Source: Hyalella azteca
Taxonomy: Eukaryota > Arthropoda > Malacostraca > Amphipoda > Hyalellidae
NCBI RefSeq assembly: GCF_000764305.2
Contig: NW_025947190.1
Span: forward strand, 372,001-436,000
Length of the DNA stretch: 64,000 nt
Reading direction: 5' to 3'
Of the stretch, positions 17,137 to 27,423 are shown piece by piece. A program made the translations under genes and the position numbers. Position 1 is the stretch's first letter. Each line of letters begins with the position of its first letter. Below the pieces are notes generated by a model. The model was given only the letters and a program-made list of their open reading frames with translations, had not been told where the DNA came from and did no database searches.

Positions 17137-17450
17137 GGCAGCGCTACTTTGAAATGTAGCGGCCGCTACCGCTACATGCTCTAAATGTAGCGGGCGCTGC
17201 CGTTACAATTGCTTAAATGTAGCGCCGCTACTGAAAATGTAGCGCGCTACTGCCCACCTCTGGACTAACAACTAACATGTTGACAGAGGTGGGCAGTAGC
17301 GCGCTACATGTAGCGGCCGCTACATTTTCAGTAGCGGTAGCGGCTCTACATTTAAGGCAATGTAGCGGTAGCGGTAGCGCCCGCTACATATTTAAGTAGC
17401 GATACGAGGTTTTGCCGCTACAGCGCTACCGCTACATTTATAGATAAAGC
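17137..17450. repeat. GTAGCG-rich palindromic repeats
   Basis: Repeated GTAGCGG and CCGCTAC words in both orientations are bounded by AGCTGGGCAGCGCTAC at the left. Related blocks are at 18880-19035, 19190-19235 and 19783-19885, the last ending in GCGCTACTGCCCACCTC. Terminal words GAGGTGGGCAGTAGCGCGC occur in inverted pairs, so these are ends of a fold-back MITE family. Confidence 0.65.
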
Positions 17451-17466
17451 CTTTAGATTTTACATA

Positions 17467-18463
17467 AGGGGACCGGCTACCCTCCAACAAAACTTTTTTG
17501 TTTACAGACGGATCGTTTTGAAACTTGGTACACATATCATATGTAAAACAGAAATCTGAGACCTTTTTGTTCATGTAAATTTAAAAGAAAATGAAAGAAA
17601 ACTTGGAATTAATAGAAAACGGCAAATAAGGAGTACTCTAAAAAGTTTATAACTTTTGCAAATCACATGCTACAATGTTGAGACACATATCATTCGATTT
17701 GTAACAACAATATCTAGCGACTGTAGAGCCCCGATTTTTGATTTTCCTCGTCGTTTTTTCGCGTTCTTCCCACTTTTTTCTCATTTTTACCCCCCCACCT
17801 TCCTCCCCCTCCCATATATAAGTCAAACCATGCACATATTAAAAAAAGGCTTCTAGAGTCGCTAGGTATTGTTTTTACAAATCGAATGGTATGTCTCTCA
17901 TTGCCGTAGCTTGAAAACTGTTGGAGTTATAATTTTTTTAAGATGGCGCTTTTTGAATTTTTAAATTAATCAGGGGAGCCAAATAAAGTAAAATTCATTG
18001 AAAACAGAAGAATATGCCCAAAAAGTCTTGATATTGTAGCCCAAGCTTTCCCATTGCCAATTATTTGCATTCAAGGTACCAGCACGCGTCTTTAGACCTA
18101 TTTATGTTCAATTTAACGTGAATAATAGGCTATTAATGGGACATTTTGTATATAAATATATATATATAAAATATTCATTTTACATAACTTTACAACTGCA
18201 TTACGCAAAAACTATTGCATGAACATCCACGGCAGTAGCTTTGTTAAACGCGTCTTGTTTGTAGCTTTCAAACGAGTGCAAACACTTTGCAATTAACCTA
18301 AATAATGACATATAAATACCATTTATTTGTAAATAATGATATATAATGATCATTTTATAAAAGTTCAAGTAAACTGCGTTAGACGCGCCTTTTCAGCAGC
18401 TACAAAATGAGTCAAGAAAACGGTAAAGCCAAAAATTCCGATTTTTAGGGTAGCCGGTCCCCT
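17467..18463. mobile_element. 997-bp TIR element inserted at TA
   Basis: The ends are a perfect 17-bp inverted repeat, AGGGGACCGGCTACCCT at 17467 and its reverse complement ending at 18463, flanked by TA on both sides. The surrounding sequence is repeated in inverted form at about 19031-19250. That copy lacks the element and reads continuously through the junction near 19165, so it is an empty site. No transposase is recognised. The interior resembles 54842-55300 (AAACTTGGTACA-ATATGTAAAACAGAAA). Confidence 0.85.
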
Positions 18464-19379
18464 TAATAGTATTAAATATTATTTAAAAACCAGCATGATA
18501 CATACATAATATAAATTACAGAATAAAACTGTACGAAAGATTTCGGTGTAATTTTGTCAACCTCAGCCTGTTACTAGTGTCAACATGTTAGTTGTTACTT
18601 GTTAAGTTGTTACCAGTTACCACTCACAGGTTTTTTTCATCTTTCAGTTTGCTTACAGTTATTTTTACACAGTAATTTTTATGTTTCACCTTCCCTACAT
18701 GGATGTCTACTTTAATCTACCAATCTAAAAAATAATCCACATATATATACAAAAAAGACTGATTTTTATATGTATATTTGGATATGTTTTAAAAATGTTT
18801 TATTATCATTAAATGTTAATGAGTAGATCCCAATAGCAGAACAATAAATATTTAGAGATTTCCAATAATTTTGGCCAATGTAGCGGCTAATGTAGCGCGC
18901 TACATTTTACTGTAGCGGTAGCGGTAGCGCCCGTTACAATCTAGTGGGTGTAGCGGTAGCGGTAGCGTCCGCTACATTTAGAGCATGTAGCGGTAGCGGT
19001 AGCGCCGCTACATTTCCAAGTAGCGCTGCCCAGCTCTGCATGTTGACACTAGTAACAGGCTGAGGTTGACAACATTTCACCGAAATCTTTCGTACAGTTT
19101 TATTCTGTAATTTATATTATGTATATATCATGCTGGTTTTTAAATAATATTTAATACTATTAGGTAAAGTCTAAAGGCTTCATCTATGAATGTAGCGGTA
19201 GTGCTGTAGCGGCAAAACCTCGTATCGCTACTTAAAAAGACAAATAAAAAAAAACTAAAAAAAACACGTTTTTTAACGGAGAAAAAGAGAAACCTTAACT
19301 CTTACATAACATCAAAGTTATGTAGAATGTTATGTAATGCTATGTAAGAGTAAATGTTTTTATTTTTTGTCCGTTAAGA

Positions 19380-19775
19380 AAACGTGGTTTTTAAAAGTTT
19401 TTTATTTGTTTTATTTCATTATTTTTAGTTTTGTAAACACCATAAAAACGTGTTTTGTTTAAAGTTTATTTTTTATATATAAATATTTTCTACTTTTTAG
19501 TTAATAATTTTAGCAATTGAAATCAATTTCCAGGGTTGGAAAATTTGGATGTTCGCCAAAAAAACTCGATTCCAACCGTGAATTTTCATGTTTTTTTTTA
19601 CATTTTTTTTACTTTTTTTCAATTATTACCTCTGATGATCAAATCTTGAATTGTTAGGCAGCATAAGCATGCATACCAAATTTCAAGTTTCTAGGATCTT
19701 CAGAAGTTCTCTAAATTTAAGGTTCGAATTTTTGATGACAGACAGACACGAAGCAAAACTAAGAAAAACGTGGTA
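19380..19775 (+). repeat. ACGTGG-ended dispersed repeat, copy 2
   Basis: Starts AAAACGTGGTTTTTAAAAG and ends GACAGACAGACACGAAG then AAGAAAAACGTGGTAA. It shares most of its length with 12728-13098, including GATGATCAAATCTTGAATTG. Confidence 0.65.
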
Positions 19776-20197
19776 ATAATATGTAGCGGGCGCTACCGCT
19801 ACCGCTACAATTGCTTAAATATAGCGCCGCTACCACTACTGGAAATGTAGCGGCCGCTACATGTAGCGCGCTACTGCCCACCTCCGGCTATAACTTGGCG
19901 TGTAGCGATTTATGTATGAACGAAGCAGATAAGAAATTCTGACGACGCTGGTGAGAGTGTATTGTAAATAAATACTTCCGTTGTTAATTAGGTCAAGTTC
20001 TGTTTCGATTTGACGTAATTATGCGCAAAACCCCTGCTAAAACTTGGCGTTTAGTGCGCTTACAAAATAAAAGCGGACAAAATAAAATCTCTCGACGACG
20101 GCATGAGCATAATGTCAGTAAATATATCCATTTTCAATTAGGCCCTAATCGGTTTTGATTCGACAAACTTATGCGTGGACAACCTGCTATAGAAATT

Positions 20198-22373
20198 CGT
20201 CCCAAAACACCAGCTGTGGGTCCGGCCGTAAATTTGTCCGAGACGTCCATAAGTGGTGATATGATATGGTGCAAATTGAAGTGGGTGAAAACTACGAATT
20301 AGATTATAGTACCAGAGCGATGAATGATTACCTACTTGCCTAAGAAACTACAGAAACTGACTCACACGCGTAAGTTTGATTTTATTATAATTAATCATGC
20401 CGATATGCCTCGAATCCATCACGTAGGTGGCTGCATCCGGTATTTTAAGAAAAAAATCGCACTATGTAGGTCATTCCCTCCCAAGTTGTTGTAGATTTTC
20501 GTCTGACTGGTATTCAATTTTTTGCAGGAAGAAATTTCCTTAAGTATGATATTAAATGCCTTCGATTTCCACATGTTTTCCGTTTTATCTCGGTCTTTCA
20601 TACATGAAAAAACGTCACTTCTTGCCTTTTTCACTATTTAACCGCTAGATAACACTGATAATGAAGTATATATAGAGATCGGTATATTACTGGAGGATGG
20701 TCTCGAATAACTTCTGTTGAATTATAAACAATCTTAGCGTTGCATTTGTGTGTTGAATTTTGATAATTGATAAAATGCCATTAAGTATTCTTCAATGTTT
20801 TTAAGACATTCTCAAATTACTTTTCATACGAAAATTCAAAGGTGTTAATACGAATCAACTCCAATTTAAACTATATTTTTTGCAATTTATGTGGATGAAG
20901 TTTTTAGGCATCTCACAGAATATAAAAAAGTCGTGCATCTAACACGGTACTAGCGGTTATGGCTGCGTTGTTTATGGCACTTGCAGTGGATGTCCAAATA
21001 TACAAAAACATTGTGTAGGCTAGAAACTAATGACATTCATGATTTGTTTTGTGTTTACGTAATCCAAGTGAGTTTAGTAAATTCTTACGCAACTCATGTA
21101 ATCTATAAGCATCGAATATGAAAATACTTTGTGCAGATAGATTTTTAGCTGTTGGTCACAGGTCCTTTCGTTGTTTCTTCCTGTAAGGCTGTACAATCTG
21201 AATCTGGAGAGTTAGGTAATTCGCATTTATGTTCATCGAAATTACATGAATGTGCACCTTTAGTCTCTACAATCTATTTGTTTCTAGATTACTAAAATCG
21301 AATGATGGCGAGGACCCGGATATGTACGTAAGACTAAGACTGCTGTGCAATAAGTTTAATATTAGGAATTTCATATATGACGTAGCTACTCGGACTCCCA
21401 CTCCAGTGACTGCAGATCAATGCAGTGAGTCCAGTCCATTATGATTTACTTTTAGGCCCTTATCAACAATGTATAGTGTTTCTTCTTCTTGCTATTACTA
21501 CTAGGTATGTTGCTAGATCTTGGTTTATTCTGCCAAAGAAATTCAAAACAATATGTGGGAATATGGCTTCTATAGAGAGTCTAATAGAGAGCACTCCCCT
21601 ATTTTTAAGCAGCTCTAGCAGGCCATAGTGGCAAAGCAGAGTTTTTTAGATTCTCCCTCAAGTTCATTTTTGAGTCCTACTCCTATAAGTAGACCAGTAA
21701 AGTATCTTGGATACCAACATTATCAAACACAATAAATTGGTTTAAATCTTAGGTAAATGAGGCAATTAAAAATGAACTGATTGTAAAAGATCTCTGGTTT
21801 ATCAGCTGTCAGTCACTACTCACTAGGGTAAACACACCATATTCCGACACCTTAAGGACCTAGCAAGAAATAAATGGCTATAAATAGATTACTGTATGTG
21901 CAACTCGATTTCTGATTGGTTTACGTCACTCTCAAAACACCACACTGTGACCACAGTACATGCCAAGTGCCATGGTCAGGAAGATGTGCTAGGTGTGCGG
22001 GAATTTGTATTGTCATTTCAACGACCTGCGCGGTGCACCGTACTATGCCAGTAAAAAAATGCGCCGTGCGTCGTACTTTTAGAAAGCTAAAATAGTTTGA
22101 ATATGGATGCACGGCAACGCAAATTGCATAATCACACTGACTGTACACACAAACGTGTATCCGCATTGTGTTGTGGTTGGATATGAGTTAACTAGATTGC
22201 TAACGCGTCAACTCAGGACTCAGGTTCTAAGAGTCAGCACAGTAATGAATATTCATTCATAGATCACAATTCAATCGGACATGAATTACAGAACTAAAGA
22301 AGGCAACATGGCTTTAGATGTGCCATTGGTGCCTTCTAATGAATGACTGGACTGGTTGCGGCAAGTAGGGTAT
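20198..22373. other. Intergenic DNA, no gene recognised
   Basis: A right end of the 22374-22589 MITE family (GGCCGTAAATTTGTCCGAGA) occurs alone at about 20223. A dispersed repeat copy lies at 21627-21810. On the - strand, 20634-20480 encodes a stretch with W, E and Q spacing loosely like a Myb/SANT domain (starting MKKARSDVFSCM); this is weak and probably a transposon remnant. Confidence 0.4.
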
Positions 22374-22589
22374 AGGTCTCGGACACATTTACGGCCAGAC
22401 CTGCGGCTGGTCTCACAGCCGGAAAGGTTTTCTTAGTGTTTTTATGGGTTTTTCTAGTTTTTTTTTGTGTTTTTAATGGAACCTGTTCCTAACTGGACCT
22501 AACCTGCAAGGTTTTCGTTGATTGGCTAGGTTTTTTCTATGTTTGGAGTCCGGCGGCCATGGGACCGGCCGTAAATTTGTCCGAGACGT
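22374..22589. mobile_element. 216-bp MITE with 9-bp target site duplication (MULE-like)
   Basis: Terminal inverted repeats GTCTCGGACACATTTACGGC (from 22376) and GGCCGTAAATTTGTCCGAGA (from 22567). The flanks are a perfect 9-bp direct repeat GTAGGGTAT at 22365-22373 and 22590-22598. A 9-bp duplication is typical of the Mutator superfamily. There is no coding capacity. Confidence 0.85.
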
Positions 22590-23456
22590 GTAGGGTATGA
22601 ACCTGTACGTCAACAGTAGGTACGATCCTGCATGCCAATGTTGGGACTACATTCCTGATACCTCCCAGCCGGCGAAATCAACACGATCAATACCTAATAA
22701 CAATGCGCGTAAATGGACTATACAAATTAGGTCAATATGGCATAATTACAGATTTACAGAGCATAATTATACTATGTGATACAAAATATGAATATATATA
22801 TTTGCAAGATAAGTCAATGGTCTGTTGTTTATTTTTGCTCCATTTGAGCAATTATGGTTTCCAAATCTGGGTGCATTATGTTATGTCATGCGTACTTTGA
22901 ATATGCAAAAAATATAACTATCATAATTATAACTATCATTTGAAAATTGTTACGTAGGTTATCATAGCACGAATCGCAATAGAGTATCAAGATTGCAGTT
23001 CTGCCACCACCCTTCATCGAATTATCCTGCCTTTTTTAAAATTAAATAATCTCTCTTCCAGCAAAGTTTGCGAAATTCTTTAGCTGCATAAAATACTCTC
23101 TGCTGTGGTGTTCAATTTCCGGTTGACATGAAAACTTGCGGTAAACTTGCGGTTCCAAAAATGGCGGGAAAGCTCTAATCGCGCCGCTCTGAAGGCAATC
23201 TATTTAAATAATATAATCCACGCCTACGCTGTAGAAAGTTCAAACTTCAGAGGTGGAACTTAATGCAGTAAATTTGCAGTAAGTCGTAAAATACCAGAAA
23301 AATACCAGATTAAGGCATATATACCAGATCTAAAATATTCATACCAGACACCTTCTGAAATACCAGATTTGTGAAATCTGGTATAGGAATATACCATCTG
23401 GCAACGCTGGTTCAGCGTTACTTGAAATCTACAGATGATGTTGCCATTCCATTCAG

Positions 23457-23690
23457 ATGAAAACTGTGTCTAAATCCGAACTGTGTCGGACGGCTCCGCG
23501 GCCTGCGCCAAGTGCTGCGCGGCATGGAATCGATGACCGTGATTTGCGCAAACGCCTGCGCAAAGAAAATATAATTAGATTGCTTCGCGCGAACTGCGCT
23601 GACCTAGGGCTTCAAAAAACTATTTATGCACAGGAAATTTCCCCGTTTATATACATCTTCCCGAGTGTGGGCCAGGTGCGTTTACTACCC
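23457..23690 (+). promoter_or_regulatory. CpG-rich patch, possible 5' exon or promoter
   Basis: In an AT-rich surrounding, 23480-23620 is rich in CG and GCGC words. A donor-like CCAGGTGCGTT follows near 23671. It lies about 3.8 kb upstream of the Hairless start codon on the same strand, where an untranslated first exon is expected. No transcript evidence is available and the short ORF has no known domain. Confidence 0.25.
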
Positions 23691-24512
23691 TATGGGGCCT
23701 ATGCTCTAGCCTACTAAGCCTAGCAGGGGCCTGCAGGGCAGGGCAGTAGGCCAGTTTCAGTAGCTCATATGCAGAAATATGTGCCAGAAAGCAGAAACTA
23801 ATGACTACATTAAATCAAATTTTCACAATGAGTAACAAATATGATTCGTGACTCGTGAGGCCTGATTTGAACCTTTACAAACATTTTCCTGGCTGGGAGA
23901 GGGAGACTGCCAGTGCCAAACTTTAATTAGGTATGTGCTCATATTTATTATTTTTAACTCGAGAATTAACTCTAGAGTTTATTCTGTCTTTCAAGGAAAA
24001 CAAATTGTTGGTACTGGATTAGCAGATACCAAAAATTTTTTTGGCTGCCAGTCCTTTGACATAAAAATAATAATATTTTAAAATTGGGCAGATGCCACTT
24101 ATGTACTGCCATACCAGGGACAATTCATAGTGGCAAAGCAGAGAGTTTTTAGACTCTCCTTCAAGGTCAATTTTACAACTCTTCTTTTAACTTCACTTTT
24201 TGTTATATGTCTGTCTGTGACAAATCTTATAGTCAAAATTTAACACACTTCTTCTTATCATGCATGGAAAACTTCTAACCTTAGGGCCGTAACTAGAGCT
24301 TTCCTGCCTGGAAAGATTCCTGCCAGATGAATTACCTCTTATAAAATTGTTAACAAAAATGCATGATTGGGGTTGGGTCACAAGATTCAAAATGTATCAA
24401 AAATTTCACGTTTAAGCCGTGAAATTTCAGAAACAAGTAGGAAAATTGTATCTGGAATGGAAACAATATAGCAAAATCCATTGCCATAAATATGGCAGAC
24501 CCTGTAAAGTGG

Positions 24513-25550
24513 TGCAAAATTACAAGCTGTCCTGTAAGCTTACCTACAGAAGAAATGCTACATGGCTGCTGATGTGAAGCTTGCAGTGGACAAGGTTGTT
24601 GTCAATGCTCAATGGCATGTTCATGGATTAGGTAATATCGCATCAATAATACAGTAATTTATAGATAAGGTAATATGTCAATAAAGGAAAAACAAGTAAA
24701 AATCAAAGAAAATGTAATTTATTCTACATCTACCTCATTTACAAAGGAAGAGGAGGACTTCAGAGTGCAGAGTACTGTTAGTAATGGATGAGTACACTCT
24801 GCATGCTTCAAATGTTTTAAAATTAAGTTTTATTTCAAGTGTCCCTTATTACTCCATTGCCAGGGTTAGTTCAGGAGGCTTTTATTTTGCATCTGGCACC
24901 TTACGAATAGCATATGAAATTTTTTGGAGATGCATTTGATAGCCCTCGCAAAAAGCTTCAAAATGAGCCCTAACTCATTAATGAAATTTTTCATGCTAAG
25001 AAGTAATTAAGGAAAAATGCTCAGAACCGTCCCTTATTGTAAACCCCATTTGACGGTACTGTCAAATGGGATATATAGGACAATTTTGAGATTTTTTTGT
25101 TCATAACTTCTTACTATGAAACATTTCATGAAAATAAGTTTGGGCTAATTTTAAAGGTCTTTGCAAAGGCTATTGTATGGCATCTCCAAAAAAAAAATTC
25201 TATGTGCTATTTGTAAGGTGCCAGGTGCAAAAGAAAAGTGTCCCAAACTACCCCTGGGAATGGGGTAATTTGGGACACTCTAAATAAAACTTAATTTTAA
25301 AACGTTTCAAGCATGATGAGTGTACTTTATTACTAACAGTACTCCTCTGTGGAAAATTTAGATGTAGAATAATTGACATTTTCTGTGATATGTACTTTTT
25401 TTCCTTTAATGATATGATATTACTATATCCATGGAAATGCCATTGAGCATTGACAATGATCTTGTGTACCTACTGCAAGCTTCATGTCCGCAGCCGTATA
25501 GCATTTCTTCTGTATATATATCTGTAAACTTGCAGGACTAGGCTTGTAAT
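24513..25550. repeat. Long inverted repeat, arms about 500 bp, almost no spacer
   Basis: The left arm 24513-25045 is inverted in 25065-25550. Matched landmarks are AGAAGAAATGC-A / GCATTTCTTCT, CAATGCTCAATGGCA / GCCATTGAGCATTG, AGTACTGTTAGTAATGGA / ACTTTATTACTAACAGTACT, and CATCTGGCACCTTAC / GTAAGGTGCCAGGTGC. The tip is CCCATTTGAC / GTCAAATGGG. The right arm continues into a longer unit (to about 25860) that is also present at 52795-53660. Confidence 0.8.
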
Positions 25551-25860
25551 GTGCACCATCCTTATTTTGTTGAGTGAATTTGCTATAACAAAAAAAAGAT
25601 TGTAATAATATTAGAAAGGAATAGAAAGGAATATTATAGTGACAACCATCATATTTTTGGAGAAAAAATCATAGTTAAGGTTAATTACTTTTCATTCTTT
25701 GTTGCCCAGTGTACAATTCTATCTGACATTCTATGAACAATCTTGTGATGACTGATGATGCATTAATTTTTTGTTAAGAGACATTTTTTGCTGAGCAAGA
25801 TAAAGTAATCAAAATTCTTTGTCATTAATTGATTTTTTTGTTAACTGGAGCCTTTGCTAA
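25060..25860. repeat. Dispersed element, copy 1 (second copy at 52795-53660)
   Basis: About 800 bp align with 52795-53660 in the same orientation. On the - strand both copies keep a short frame reading KPSP...CYTAADMKLAV or CYMAADMKLSVEKVVVN, which resembles the start of a Psq/CENPB-type helix-turn-helix of pogo-like transposases. The rest is non-coding. Confidence 0.6.
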
Positions 25861-25989
25861 CCAAGGTACTACTGTAAATGTGTTTTTAGAGGTGTTCCAT
25901 ATTACCCCAGGGGACTGTCTCTTTATTTCCAATTTTCCAGAAATGGCCGCCATTTTGTTTTGGATTGAGGTACCAAAATTCCGTCAATT

Positions 25990-27115
25990 AAGTATTAAAG
26001 CTGACATCTATCTGTAACTCTTTTTCAAGCAAATTTTTTGATATGGCAAATATTTTTTTTTACCACAGACCTTAGCAGAAATACTTTTTCAAAATATCAC
26101 TTTTTTTCAAAATTTGAGTAGGAAACAAATTGCTGGACTCAATTCAAACAAAAATGATGGCATTAGTACAAAATTAAAGGTCTGTAGAAGGACCTTGTAA
26201 ATTTTAATTGCAAACAAGCTGACATCTATCTGCAACTCTTTTTCAAGCAAATTTTTTAATATGGCAAATATTTTTTTTTACCACAGACCTTAGCAGAAAT
26301 ACTTTTTCGAAATATCACTTTTCAATATTTTTTAGAGCTAGTAAATGTATGATTTCTTAACATGCTTTATGCTACATGGATATAAAAAATGTTGAAGTTT
26401 ATCATTTATGCCACTATTTTTAGTTTTGCCATATTCCAATTAGTCTCTCTGCTATAATATTTTTATACTGTGGCTGATAACTGTCCCAATTTACCCTGCC
26501 CATCCCTTATTACCCCAGTTGACAGTATTCAAATAAAATACCATGTACACCATTTGATGAAAAGTCCTCCACAAGCTTGCAGAGACAATTGCAAGCAACT
26601 TGAGCTGCTGTTGATATGAAAAATTGTTACACTATAAAGGGCATGATGGGCAGAAATAATTTTTTTCTCTAGCACTTGTCAATTCAGGCTCACCTTACTG
26701 TCATCTCTGTAACTGATGATATCCAAGATGGAATATGTCACAACATAGAAATACTAGATATTTTGGAAGTCACAGTTAGTGTGTTGAAGAATCTGAATGA
26801 TTATATAAACAGATTTTGTACAAATGTTACATATCACTAATTTTTTAGTACAAACAATCCTGTAAAATGCAATAATTCCAAGTCTTCCATGAAGTCTTGG
26901 AGTTTGAAGACTGAATATAATAGAAGAAAATTCCTTTTTCCACTGCTAGGAATTGTGTATAAAGACACATTGAGTTAACTAAAAAAAAAATCCTGAATAC
27001 ATTTGCAATTAAAATTTACAAGGTCCTTCTACAGACCTTTAATTTTGTAATAATGCCATCATTTTTGTTTGAATTGAATCCAGCAATTTGTTTCCTACTC
27101 ATTTGTTATGATTTG
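25990..27115. repeat. Direct and inverted repeats upstream of Hairless
   Basis: A block with CTGACATCTATCTG-AACTCT through ACCACAGACCTTAGCAGAAA occurs at about 25998-26104 and 26218-26330. The segment 26108-26222 is inverted at 27003-27108 (AAAGGTCTGTAGAAGGACCT in both orientations). Probably transposon debris; no coding sequence. Confidence 0.6.
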
Positions 27116-27423
27116 TTTTGCCTGTTATCTGTACACAATACCTATGCTAGAGTTTCACTTAAGCCTGGATACCTATTAAGTCACTACCTTGTCTGCAATT
27201 CATATTCAATAGATTTAATCTCAGGTTTACGTGCAGGATTGCTTGAAGGATGGTATTCTTGGAATGTCAATACATTTGTACATTGTTTCTATTTAGTTAA
27301 AGTCACTTGTTATAATGAAGCTGGAAATGTTGAAAATTCTGATGAAATAAATTAATCTTTCAATTATTTTCCCCAAGGTGGATGATGCTATGCTAAGGTG
27401 TAACCAACAAGAGCAAGAACGCC

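Larger units (their letters stand above)
16376..20197. mobile_element. Large fold-back region with nested insertions
   Basis: A left arm near 16376-16560 (CTATAGCAGGTTTTTCACGC, GCATAAGTTTGTCAAATCGA) is inverted at about 20036-20197 (TCGACAAACTTATGCGTG, ACAACCTGCTATAG). Between the arms lie GTAGCG-rich repeats, a 997-bp TIR element and an ACGTGG-ended repeat. No host exon was found. The whole looks like an old fold-back transposon, or a pair of inverted copies, that has accumulated later elements. Confidence 0.5.
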
